From: Herbaspirillum sp. SJZ107 | Lineage (GTDB): Bacteria > Pseudomonadota > Gammaproteobacteria > Burkholderiales > Burkholderiaceae_D | NCBI RefSeq assembly: GCF_006715485.1 | Contig: NZ_VFNH01000002.1 | Location: 62,001-126,000 of the forward strand | DNA: 64,000 bases | Reading direction: 5' to 3' | Part shown: one piece after another, positions 33,904 to 43,225 of the stretch | How the letters are laid out: each line of letters opens with the position of its first letter | Numbering within the stretch: position 1 is the stretch's first letter | Notes under the pieces: model-generated | What the model was told of the DNA's origin: nothing | What the model saw: only the letters and a program-made list of their open reading frames with translations | Database searches by the model: none | Program-made: the position numbers and the translations under genes

Positions 33904-34211
33904 GACGATTCCTCCTCAAAGTGGAAAACATACTTCAGGCCAATTGATTGCCGAGGCCATGAACAAAGTCTAATGATGGGAACACCACGAGGTCGGTGCG
34001 GCAACGAACGTTAGACGCGCAAACCGGATGTGCGTTCTTAAACGCCTTTCTTTAAAGCCTGCCAGGCCGAATACCGGAATGTCTAAATAGAGTGCGTGAA
34101 CGAACAGAACGCTACAGCTGTGCAGGAATATCGTGGCTCCACTTCGCAACACCACACAAGTAGTCATACCTGGCGTGCACTCAAGCACACTGACCTTTGA
34201 AAGGACTCATC
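33904..34211. other. 308-bp divergent intergenic region
   Basis: It separates the minus-strand GlsB-type gene from the plus-strand glycine-zipper gene. It must contain at least two promoters, but I find no convincing -10/-35 pair, palindrome or open frame with a ribosome site. The last bases carry GAAAGGA, the ribosome site of the glycine-zipper gene. Confidence 0.5.
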
Positions 34212-35708
34212 ATGAGCATGTTCGATACCAACGACCAAAAACAGAACCGCATGGTTACCGGCCTGTTCCCCGACCGCGCCAGCGCAGAACGCGCCTACAG
34301 CTCGCTGTCTTCCCGCGGCTACGGCAAGGACGACGTCAACCTGATGATGTCGGATACCACGCGCCAAACCCACTTCAATGACACCGAAACCGAACTGGGC
34401 AGCAAGGCCGCCGAAGGCGCCGCTGCCGGTGCCGGTATCGGCGGCACCATCGGCGCCGTGCTGGCCGGCGTGGCTGCAATCGGCACCAGCCTGGTGATCC
34501 CGGGTGCGGGCCTGGTCGTCGCCGGTCCGCTGGCAGCGGCCCTGGCCGGCGCCGGCGCCGGCGGCATCACCGGTGGCCTGATCGGCGCGCTGATCGGCGC
34601 CGGCATCCCGGAAGAACGCGTCAAGCACTATGAAGAAGGCATCAACCAGGGCGGCATCCTGATGGGCGTGACCCCGCGCTCGGATGACGACGTCGAGCAC
34701 ATCCAGCGTTCGTTCACCGACAACGGCGGTTCGCACGTGATCGGCACCGGCGTCGGCGCGCTGGCAGGCGCCGCCACCGGCGCAGCGATCGGCTCGGCTG
34801 CCGGTCCGATCGGCACCGTGGCCGGTGCAGCCATCGGCGGCATCGCCGGCGGTATTGCCGGCAAGGGTGCCGGTGAAGTCGTGAACCCGAAATCGGGCGA
34901 CGACCTGGGTGAACACCACCTGGCCAAAGGCGTCGGCGCAGGCGCCGGCGCGGCCATGGGTGCGGCAGCCGGTGCGATCGGCGGCCCGATCGGCATGGCA
35001 GCGGGTGCCGCGATCGGCGGCCTGGCCGGCGGCGCAGCCGGCCGCGGTGCGGGCGAAGTCGTGAACCCGAAGTCGGACGACCGTCTGAATGAACACAACC
35101 TGGCCCAGGGTACCGGTGCCGGTGCCGGCGCCATCGCGGGTGCCTCGATCGGCGCCGCAGGCGGCCCGATCGGCGCCGTGGCCGGTGCGGTTGCAGGCGG
35201 CATCGCCGGCAGCATGGCCGGCAAGGGCGCGGGCGAAGTCGTGAACCCGAAAGCGGGCGACGAGCTGCATGAGCACAACCTGGCCGGCGGCGTCGGCACC
35301 GGCGGCGGCGCTGCAGCCGGCGCGGCCCTGGGCGCAGTGGGCGGCCCGATCGGCATGGCAGCCGGCGCAGCCATCGGCGGCGTTGCCGGCGGCTTGCTGG
35401 GCAAGGGTGCAGGCCACCTGGTCAACCCGACCGAGGAAGACGCCTACTGGCGCAACAACTACCAGACCGCGTCCGGCTACACCCCGGGCTACACCTACGA
35501 CGACTACGCGCCGGCCTATGCACTGGGCTACAACAATGCGCGCCGCTTCCCCAACTACGACACGGCCGAGCCGCACTTCGCCGACGAGTGGGATCGCGTC
35601 AAGGGCAACTCGCGTCTGACCTGGCCGCAAGCCAAGTCGGCCAGCCGCGCGGCCTGGGAAAAGGTCGAGCGCGCGATTCCGGGTGATTCCAACCACAACG
35701 GCATCTGA
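34212..35708 (+). CDS. Glycine-zipper repeat protein with general-stress-protein N-terminus
   Basis: Encodes 498 residues. The N-terminus (about 14-55, VTGLFPDRASAERAYSSLSS) resembles the general stress protein 17M/DUF1269-type alpha-beta domain. Then come Gly/Ala-rich helical hairpins, including a region near residues 60-135 and four 60-residue repeats, each with GPIG in the middle and ending GAGEVVNP or GAGHLVNP. The hydrophilic tail is aromatic rich, then WEKVERAIPGDSNHNG. No signal peptide is seen. Glycine zippers favour membrane insertion or oligomer packing, so an envelope stress or pore-like role is possible. The start at 34212 follows AAAGGACTCATC. Confidence 0.8.
   Translation: MSMFDTNDQKQNRMVTGLFPDRASAERAYSSLSSRGYGKDDVNLMMSDTTRQTHFNDTETELGSKAAEGAAAGAGIGGTIGAVLAGVAAIGTSLVIPGAGLVVAGPLAAALAGAGAGGITGGLIGALIGAGIPEERVKHYEEGINQGGILMGVTPRSDDDVEHIQRSFTDNGGSHVIGTGVGALAGAATGAAIGSAAGPIGTVAGAAIGGIAGGIAGKGAGEVVNPKSGDDLGEHHLAKGVGAGAGAAMGAAAGAIGGPIGMAAGAAIGGLAGGAAGRGAGEVVNPKSDDRLNEHNLAQGTGAGAGAIAGASIGAAGGPIGAVAGAVAGGIAGSMAGKGAGEVVNPKAGDELHEHNLAGGVGTGGGAAAGAALGAVGGPIGMAAGAAIGGVAGGLLGKGAGHLVNPTEEDAYWRNNYQTASGYTPGYTYDDYAPAYALGYNNARRFPNYDTAEPHFADEWDRVKGNSRLTWPQAKSASRAAWEKVERAIPGDSNHNGI
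34701..35420 (+). repeat. Four in-frame 180-bp (60-residue) repeats
   Basis: The sequence GTGAACCCGA recurs at 34881, 35061 and 35241, with GTCAACCCGA at 35421, exactly 180 bp apart each time. The encoded units run HNLA...GPIG...GKGAGEVV. Units differ by many synonymous changes and some amino acid changes, so the array is old enough to have diverged but keeps its length exactly. Confidence 0.85.
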
Positions 35709-35733
35709 TTGATGCCTGACGCAATAAGGTAAG

Positions 35734-35772
35734 AAAAAAAGCCCCGGGGCCGCAAGGCCCCAGGGCTTTTTT
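35734..35772. terminator. Bidirectional terminator between glycine-zipper and yceI genes
   Basis: AAAAAAAGCCCCGGGGCC, a GCAA loop, then GGCCCC-A-GGGC and TTTTTT form a long GC-rich stem flanked by A and T runs. It lies between convergent genes and can serve both. Confidence 0.85.
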
Positions 35773-35793
35773 GTGCACGCAACGCGCGGACGA

Positions 35794-36369
35794 TTACTGC
35801 TTGACCGCTTCCACCTGGATCGCCAGCTTGACGTCCATGTTGAAGCCGTAGGCTTCGCCGTAGCTCACGCCGAAATCGCTGCGCTTGAAGCTGCCCGAGG
35901 CGTCGGCGCCGCAGACTTCCTTCTTGGTCATCGGGTTGATCATGCACTTGAACTTGTTGACGGTCAGGGTGACCGGCTTGGTCACGCCGTGCAGCGTCAG
36001 CTGGCCGTCGACGGTGGCCGGGGCGTCGCCCTTGAACACCAGCTTGCCCTTGTAGGTCGCGGTCGGGAACTTGGTGGTGTCGAACAGTTCGTCCTTCTTG
36101 GCGTGCGCGTTCAGCGCGTCGTTGCCGAAGTCGATGCTGTTGGTGTCGATGGTGATGTCGATGGTGCCGGTCTTGGCAGCCTTGTCGTAGACGATGTTGC
36201 CTTCGGTCTTGTTGAACTTGCCGCGCCAGACCGACAGGCCACCGAAGTGGTCGGCTTCGAAGCTCGGGTAGGTGTGGGTCGGGTCGACTTTGTAGGTGTC
36301 GGCGGCGGCGAAGGCGGCGGTGGTGCTGGCGGCGGCCAGCAGGGCCAGGGCGATGTGCTTGATTTTCAT
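35794..36369 (-). CDS. YceI-family periplasmic protein (1)
   Basis: Encodes 191 residues. A signal peptide (cleavage after AFA near residue 21) precedes a YceI lipocalin-like barrel: [19 protein letters not shown] at its start, then [11 protein letters not shown] and [17 protein letters not shown] in the middle, and the C-terminal [11 protein letters not shown]. YceI proteins bind isoprenoid or polyprenoid lipids in the periplasm, and E. coli YceI is induced by base. It is the third gene of a minus-strand cluster with a second YceI and cytochrome b561, the same association as E. coli yceJ-yceI. Confidence 0.92.
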   Translation of the reverse strand: MKIKHIALALLAAASTTAAFAAADTYKVDPTHTYPSFEADHFGGLSVWRGKFNKTEGNIVYDKAAKTGTIDITIDTNSIDFGNDALNAHAKKDELFDTTKFPTATYKGKLVFKGDAPATVDGQLTLHGVTKPVTLTVNKFKCMINPMTKKEVCGADASGSFKRSDFGVSYGEAYGFNMDVKLAIQVEAVKQ

Positions 36370-36402
36370 GTGTTTTCCTCTTGGTTTGAATGGATACTAC
36401 GT

Positions 36403-36954
36403 TTACTGCGCCGCGGCGACGCGGAACTTGATCACGACTTCATCGGCGACGATGCCGGTGTCCTTCCATTCGCCTTCGCCGATATTGAAGGCGAGGCGCT
36501 TGATCGGCAGTTGGCCTTCGAAGACCTGCCTGCCGCCTTCCGGTTTCACGCTGAGCGGGAAACTGACGTCCTGGGTGCGGCCCTTGATGGTCAGCTTGCC
36601 GCTGACGTTGAGCTTGCCCGCGGCGGCCGGTTTGATGGCCGTCGACACGAAGCTGGCTTTCGGGAACTGGGCCGAATTGAACCACTCTTTCTTGGCGATT
36701 TCCTTGTTGTACTCGGGCGAGCCGATGTCGAGGCTGGCGGTATCGATGTCGACCCGCGCGCTCGCCTTGTCCGGGTGCGCGGCATCGTAATCGATCTGGG
36801 CATTGAAACGGGTGAACTTCGACTCGACCGCCGCATCCATCTGCTTGAATACGGCCGAGACGCTGCTGCGTGCGACGTCGGTTTTCAGGGGAGCGGCGGC
36901 GGCCGCCAGCGTGGTCACGGCAAATACGGCGGCAAGGGTGGCGCGAAGTGTCAT
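36403..36954 (-). CDS. YceI-family periplasmic protein (2)
   Basis: Encodes 183 residues with a signal peptide (core AAVFAVTTLAAAA, near residues 8-20) and a shorter, more divergent YceI barrel: SSVSAVFKQMDAAVESKFTR, then VDIDTASLDIGSPEYNKEIA and LTIKGRTQDVSFPL. It differs from its neighbour in lacking the HT-Y-SFE-H-G start motif, so ligand preference may differ. It lies 33 bp from the other yceI and 9 bp from the cytochrome b561 gene, so all three are very likely one transcript. Confidence 0.88.
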   Translation of the reverse strand: MTLRATLAAVFAVTTLAAAAAPLKTDVARSSVSAVFKQMDAAVESKFTRFNAQIDYDAAHPDKASARVDIDTASLDIGSPEYNKEIAKKEWFNSAQFPKASFVSTAIKPAAAGKLNVSGKLTIKGRTQDVSFPLSVKPEGGRQVFEGQLPIKRLAFNIGEGEWKDTGIVADEVVIKFRVAAAQ

Positions 36955-36963
36955 GGTGTCTCC

Positions 36964-37533
36964 TCAGGTTGAACGGCCGGGCAGCATGCGGCGCAGGGTG
37001 CCGTCGCGGTCGACGACGGCATGCTTCAGCGCGGCCAGCACGTGCAGGGCGACCAGCGCGGCCATCGCCATGTTGAGCCAGTAGTGGACGCCCTTCAGCG
37101 TCGCGGCCAGCGCCGGGTCCTTGGCGATGAATACCGGCAGCTTGACCAGGCCGAACCAGACGACCGGGACGCCGGCCGCCAGCGAATAAAAATAGCCGGA
37201 CAGCGGCACGGCAAAAATGAACACGTACAGCAGGTGGTGCAGGCCATGCGCCGCGCCCCGCTGCCAGGCCGGCATCGACGCCGGCAACGCCGGCGGACGG
37301 TGCCGCAGGCGCCACAACAGGCGCAGCACGGCCAGCAGCATCACGCTCACGCCCGCCCATTTGTGCCAGGAATAATAGCGCAGCTTGGTCGGGGTAAGAC
37401 CGGGGATGTCGGTCATGACCAGGCCCAGCGTGAACGCGCCGACGATCAGTACGGCGATCAGCCAGTGGAGCGCAATAGCGGTCGTGGTGTAGCGCTGCAT
37501 GATGGGCCCCGGTGAATGGTCGTCAATACGCAT
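36964..37533 (-). CDS. Cytochrome b561-family membrane protein
   Basis: Encodes 189 residues with four membrane helices. RYTTTAIALHWLIAVLIVG supplies the first haem His, HKWAGVSVMLLAVLRLLWR the second, and GLHHLLYVFIFAVPLSGY and ALVALHVLAALKHAV the others. This is the prokaryotic cytochrome b561 domain that passes electrons in the inner membrane. In E. coli the homologue YceJ pairs with YceI. The start is uncertain: ATG at 37533 is used here, but ATG at 37500 (MQRYTT) is equally usual for the family, and neither has a strong ribosome site. Confidence 0.87.
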   Translation of the reverse strand: MRIDDHSPGPIMQRYTTTAIALHWLIAVLIVGAFTLGLVMTDIPGLTPTKLRYYSWHKWAGVSVMLLAVLRLLWRLRHRPPALPASMPAWQRGAAHGLHHLLYVFIFAVPLSGYFYSLAAGVPVVWFGLVKLPVFIAKDPALAATLKGVHYWLNMAMAALVALHVLAALKHAVVDRDGTLRRMLPGRST

Positions 37534-37799
37534 CGGCACAGATCTTATCAAACAATATTGCTGTGCTGACTCATTGCGGATAGCGAGACTGTAACCGTTC
37601 CATCTTTTGCTTGGAAGACAGATGAACGGATAACATTGTTCAGTCAGCGGGACAATCGCTGCCACATCGTGTGCTTGAATTTCATTTCTTCACGATGTGT
37701 TGCATTTATGCTAAAGAAACCGGGCTGAGGAAGGTAAAATGTTGACGCATCAAATTTATAAAAGATAATTGTAAGTATGATAGTTTCGATTGATTACGC

Positions 37800-39761
37800 A
37801 TGAGCAGGCTTGTCCCATCGCTCACCATCGCCCTGGCGGCACTCGTGCTGCTCCCTGCGCACGCCCAGACCGCCGATGACGACGGCAAACCGCGCTCGCC
37901 CGCCGACTTCGCCGACCTCTCGATCGAGGAACTGGCGAACATCGACATCACCTCGGTATCGCGCCGTCCCGAACGCCTTCAGGATGCGCCGGCCTCGGTG
38001 TTCCTGATCACGGCCGACGACATCCGCCGCTCGGGCGCGCGCAGCCTGCCCGAGGTATTGCGCCTGGCGCCCAACCTGCAGGTGGCGCGCAGCAGCAATG
38101 CCAACTACTTCATTTCGGCGCGCGGCATGAACGGCACCGGCAACAGTCCGGCCAACAAGCTGCTGGTCATGATCGACGGCCGCTCGGTGTATTCGCCGCT
38201 GTTCTCGGGGGTGTTCTGGGACGAGCCGGACGTGATGCTGGAAGACGTCGAGCGTATCGAGGTCATCAGCGGTCCGGGCGGCACCCTGTGGGGCGTGAAT
38301 GCGGTCAACGGCGTGATCAACATCACCACCCGCGCCGCACGCGATACCCGCGGCGAGCTGGCTATGCTGCGCACGGACGAGGACGGCGCGCAGCTGGCCT
38401 TCCGCCACGGCGGTGGCAGCGACAGCGGCAGCGGCCCGCGCAACTGGCGCGTCTACGGCAAGGTGTTCGGCATCGGCCACGGCGAACTGGCCGCCGGCGG
38501 GCCGCTCGACGACGACTGGACCCAGGGCCAGGTCGGCCTGCGCGCCGACTGGCGCCGCGGTGCCGACCGCTGGGACGTGATCGCCAACGCCTGGCGCGGG
38601 CGCCAGGGCCAGCCGGCGCCCGGCGTGATCGCGGCGCCCGGGGCGGGGATGGGCCTGGGCGACATCGACACCCACGGCGCCAACCTGAGCGGACGCTGGG
38701 AACGCGCGCTCGACGACGGCGCCAGCGTGGCCGTGCAGGCGTATTACGACACCCGTTACCGCAAGGTGCGGCCGACCTTCACCGACTCGGTCGACATCGC
38801 CGACATCCAGTTCCAGCATGCGCTGGCGCCGCTCGGCGCGCACACGATCGTCTGGGGCGGGGAATACCGCTACGACCGCGACCATGTCGACAACACCCGC
38901 TTCGTCGCCTTTTTGCCGGCCGAGGACCGCCAGGCCTGGGCCAGCCTGTTCGCCCAGGACGAGATCGCGCTGCGCCAGGACCTGCGCCTGACCGCAGGTG
39001 CGCGCTACGAGCGCAACCCCTACACCGGCGCCGAGTTCCTGCCGACGCTGCGCCTGTCCTGGCATGCGACGCCGCTGCATTCGTTGTGGGCCGGCGCCTC
39101 GCGCACCGTGCGCGCGCCGTCGCGCCTGGACGCCGACACCTACGTTCCCGGCGCACCGCCCTACCTGCTGGCCGGCGCCAGCCAGATACGCGCCGAAGTC
39201 GCGCGCGTGTTCGAGCTCGGCTACCGCGGCCAGGCCGGGCAGGCCATGTCGTGGTCGGTGACTGCCTTCCGCAACCTGTATGACCACCTGCGCACGCAGG
39301 AGGTGTCGGCAGACGGCAGCCAGATCATGTTCGGCAACGGCATGCAGGGGCACTCGCACGGCATCGAAGCCTGGGGCAGCCTGCAGCTCGGCGACAGCTG
39401 GCGCCTGTCGGCGGGCGCCACCGCGCTGCACGAGGCATTCAGCCTGAAGCCGGGCAGCCGCGACACGGTCAGCACGCTGGCCGCCGGCTTCGATCCGGCC
39501 TATACGGCGCAGCTGCGCTCGAGCTGGACCATCGACGCCGCGCGCGAGCTGGAAGTGGCGCTGCGCCACGTCGGCGCGACCCGGCCGGCGGTCGATGCCT
39601 ATACCGCGCTCGACGCGCGCTTCGGCTGGCGGATTGCGCCGGGGGTAGAAATGTCGGTGATCGGGACCAACCTGAATGGCGGGCATGCCGAGTATGGGTC
39701 GGTGCCGATCAGGACGGAGGTGCCGCGGACCGTGGGGGTGCGGCTGGTGTGGCAGAGGTAG
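37800..39761 (+). CDS. TonB-dependent outer-membrane receptor
   Basis: Encodes 653 residues: signal peptide (cleavage after AHA near residue 22), a TonB-interacting region (SIEELANIDITSVSRR), a plug domain (about 55-175, APASVFLITADDIRRSG, KLLVMIDGRSVYSP, GGTLWGVNAVNGVINITT) and a 22-strand barrel to the C-terminus (VGVRLVWQR). The plug style with SLEELxNxxITSVSR resembles receptors often annotated for cobalamin or unknown siderophore-like ligands, but the ligand cannot be assigned. No transport partners lie beside it. It is convergent with purB. Confidence 0.9.
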   Translation: MSRLVPSLTIALAALVLLPAHAQTADDDGKPRSPADFADLSIEELANIDITSVSRRPERLQDAPASVFLITADDIRRSGARSLPEVLRLAPNLQVARSSNANYFISARGMNGTGNSPANKLLVMIDGRSVYSPLFSGVFWDEPDVMLEDVERIEVISGPGGTLWGVNAVNGVINITTRAARDTRGELAMLRTDEDGAQLAFRHGGGSDSGSGPRNWRVYGKVFGIGHGELAAGGPLDDDWTQGQVGLRADWRRGADRWDVIANAWRGRQGQPAPGVIAAPGAGMGLGDIDTHGANLSGRWERALDDGASVAVQAYYDTRYRKVRPTFTDSVDIADIQFQHALAPLGAHTIVWGGEYRYDRDHVDNTRFVAFLPAEDRQAWASLFAQDEIALRQDLRLTAGARYERNPYTGAEFLPTLRLSWHATPLHSLWAGASRTVRAPSRLDADTYVPGAPPYLLAGASQIRAEVARVFELGYRGQAGQAMSWSVTAFRNLYDHLRTQEVSADGSQIMFGNGMQGHSHGIEAWGSLQLGDSWRLSAGATALHEAFSLKPGSRDTVSTLAAGFDPAYTAQLRSSWTIDAARELEVALRHVGATRPAVDAYTALDARFGWRIAPGVEMSVIGTNLNGGHAEYGSVPIRTEVPRTVGVRLVWQR

Positions 39762-39769
39762 GGGTAAAC

Positions 39770-39797
39770 CGTCGCCCCTGCCTGCGCAGGGGCGACG
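39770..39797. repeat. 28-bp palindromic repeat, copy A
   Basis: An 11-bp perfect stem, GTCGCCCCTGC with GCAGGGGCGAC around CTGC, extends by one more pair at the ends. The identical 28 bp occurs at 50706-50733. It lies between the convergent ends of the receptor gene and purB, so it may act as a bidirectional terminator or belong to a REP-like family. Confidence 0.8.
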
Positions 39798-39812
39798 TGC
39801 TTGATTTAACGC

Positions 39813-41345
<1,533 letters not shown>

Positions 41346-41360
41346 CTAATCTGAGCATTT

Positions 41361-41969
41361 ATGAAACTCATCGGTTCTGTCACCAGTCCCTATGTGCGCA
41401 AGGTGCGCGTCGTGTTGGCAGAGAAGAAGCTCGACTACGTGTTCGAGCTCGAAAACGTGTGGTCGAGCGATACCAGGATCTCGGCCTCCAACCCGCTCGG
41501 CAAGGTGCCCTGCCTGGTCATGGAAGAGGGCAGCGCCATGTACGATTCGCGCGTGATCGCCGAATACCTCGACACCCTGACCCCGGTCTGCAAGCTGCTG
41601 CCCGCCAACAGCCGCGACCGCGCCAACGTCAAGGTCTGGGAAGCGCTGGCCGACGGCGTCGGCGACGCCGCCGTGCTGGCCTACCTGGAACGCACCCAGC
41701 GCCCGCCCGAGCTGCAGAGCCAGGCCTGGATCGATCGCCAGCAGGGCAAGGTCCGCAACGGCCTGCGCGTCATGTCCGAGAACCTGGGCGAGCAGCCGTT
41801 CTGCATGGGCATCCATTACACGCTGGCCGACGTCGCCGTCGGCTGCGTGCTGGGCTGGCTGTCCCTGCGCTTCCCCGAGATCGACTGGCGCGGCGACTAC
41901 CCGAACCTGGCGCGCCTGTTCGACAAGCTGTCCGAACGCGCGTCGTTCAAGGATACCGTTCCGCGCTGA
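41361..41969 (+). CDS. Glutathione S-transferase family protein
   Basis: Encodes 202 residues. The N-terminal thioredoxin-like domain begins MKLIGSVTSPYVRKVRVVLA (Ser near residue 8-9 as candidate catalytic residue) and carries NPLGKVPCLV and DSRVIAEYLD, the glutathione-binding cis-Pro and Glu/Asp-Ser region. The C-terminal helical domain includes YTLADVAVGCVLGWL. It resembles YibF-type bacterial GSTs of unknown substrate. It precedes the LacI-type regulator by 7 bp, so the two are probably co-transcribed although no functional link with sucrose use is evident. Confidence 0.9.
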   Translation: MKLIGSVTSPYVRKVRVVLAEKKLDYVFELENVWSSDTRISASNPLGKVPCLVMEEGSAMYDSRVIAEYLDTLTPVCKLLPANSRDRANVKVWEALADGVGDAAVLAYLERTQRPPELQSQAWIDRQQGKVRNGLRVMSENLGEQPFCMGIHYTLADVAVGCVLGWLSLRFPEIDWRGDYPNLARLFDKLSERASFKDTVPR

Positions 41970-41976
41970 GCACGCC

Positions 41977-42993
41977 ATGTCGACGTCGACGTCCCGGCGC
42001 TTGCAAATGGCCGACATCGCGCGCCTGGCCGGCGTGTCGACGTCGACCGTCTCGCGTGCGCTGAACCAGAGTCCCCTGGTCAACCAGGAGACGCGCGACC
42101 GCATCCTCGACCTGGCGCGCTCGCTGAACTACGTGATCAACATCGGCGCGCAAAACCTGCGGCTGCAGCAGAACCGCACCGTGGCCGTCGTCATTCCGAT
42201 CGAGCAGGCGACCCGCCAGCAACTGTCCGATCCGTTCTTCCTGTCGATGCTGGGCAACCTGGCCGATGCGTTCAGCGAGCAGGGCTTCGACATCCTGGTC
42301 TCGCGCGTCGATGCCGACCAGGTCGACGCGGCGGCCGCGCCGTTCGACGCCGGCCGTGTCATCGGTGTGGTCCTGATCGGCCAGGGCCGCCATCACGAAG
42401 AGCTCAACCGCATCGCCGCGCGCGGCGTTCCGTTCGTGGTGTGGGGCGCCCAGTTGCCGCAGCAGCTGTACACCACGGTCGGCGGCGACAACCTGGCCGG
42501 CGGCCGCCTGGCGACCGAACGCCTGCTGGCGCAGGGCCGGCGCCGTATCGCCTTCCTCGGCGACATCACGCTGCCCGAGGTCGCGCTGCGCCACCGCGGC
42601 TACGCGGCCGCGCTGGCCGCGCAAGGCCTCGAACCGGATCCGCAACTGCACGTCGCCGCTTCCTTCCTGCCCGAGAGCGGCGGCGAGGCGGTCGAGGAAC
42701 TGGCGCGCCGTGGCGCCATGTATGACGGACTGTTCGCCGCCAGCGACCTGCTTGCCATGCGCGCCATCCACGGCCTGCGCGCGCAGGGCCGCAAGGTACC
42801 GTCCGACGTGGCCGTGGTCGGCTACGACGATATCGAACTCGCCAGCTATTTTCATCCGCCCCTGACGACGGTGCGCCAGCCGCGCGACGTCGCCGCACGC
42901 GCCCTGGTGGACGCGCTGCTCTCCTGCCTCGACGGCAAACCCGCCCCCTCGGTCCTGCTGCCGACCGAACTGATCGTCCGCACCAGCGCCTGA
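41977..42993 (+). CDS. LacI-family transcriptional regulator, SuxR-like
   Basis: Encodes 338 residues. The helix-turn-helix MADIARLAGVSTSTVSRALN lies at about 11-30, followed by the hinge and a periplasmic-binding-protein-like effector domain (VIGVVLIGQGRHHEELNRIA, DGLFAASDLLAMRAIHGLRA, VAVVGYDDIELASYF). It lies directly upstream of the sucrose receptor, hydrolase, kinase and transporter genes, with two LacI-type palindromes in between. By analogy with Xanthomonas SuxR it likely represses them until sucrose or a derived sugar binds. Which sugar is not shown by sequence. Confidence 0.9.
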   Translation: MSTSTSRRLQMADIARLAGVSTSTVSRALNQSPLVNQETRDRILDLARSLNYVINIGAQNLRLQQNRTVAVVIPIEQATRQQLSDPFFLSMLGNLADAFSEQGFDILVSRVDADQVDAAAAPFDAGRVIGVVLIGQGRHHEELNRIAARGVPFVVWGAQLPQQLYTTVGGDNLAGGRLATERLLAQGRRRIAFLGDITLPEVALRHRGYAAALAAQGLEPDPQLHVAASFLPESGGEAVEELARRGAMYDGLFAASDLLAMRAIHGLRAQGRKVPSDVAVVGYDDIELASYFHPPLTTVRQPRDVAARALVDALLSCLDGKPAPSVLLPTELIVRTSA

Positions 42994-43036
42994 AGCGCCG
43001 GCGCCGCTGTCGCCGCTACCCGTGTTGCCGCTTCGA

Positions 43037-43052
43037 TTGAAAACGTTTGCAA
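43037..43052. promoter_or_regulatory. LacI-type operator 1 of the sucrose locus
   Basis: TTGAAAACGTTTGCAA differs from a perfect 16-bp palindrome TTGCAAAC/GTTTGCAA at one position. It lies 45 bp after the regulator stop, and its centre is exactly 90 bp from that of operator 2. Confidence 0.65.
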
Positions 43053-43125
43053 GCTGCTGGTGAAATTTTGCACTTTGGCGTCGATTCGCCTGCATGCCGG
43101 GCATGTGAGTCGTTTTCGCAACACG

Positions 43126-43143
43126 ATTGCAATCGATTGCAAT
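43126..43143. promoter_or_regulatory. LacI-type operator 2 of the sucrose locus
   Basis: ATTGCAATCGATTGCAAT is a perfect 18-bp palindrome with the central CG of LacI-family operators. It lies 82 bp before the receptor start codon. With operator 1 it would allow looping by a tetramer or dual control. Confidence 0.75.
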
Positions 43144-43225
43144 TAACTAAATTTCAGGAAATAATGGCTGCGTGCCGATGCGGCGCCGATAACGCCGAAT
43201 GGCGAACAATAAAACCGGAGGAGAC

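Noticed and set aside
34212..35708. Glycine-rich repeats as a PE/PGRS-like or collagen-like surface protein
   Set aside because: No signal peptide or Gly-X-Y periodicity. The pattern is GxxxG/A glycine zippers with GPIG turns.
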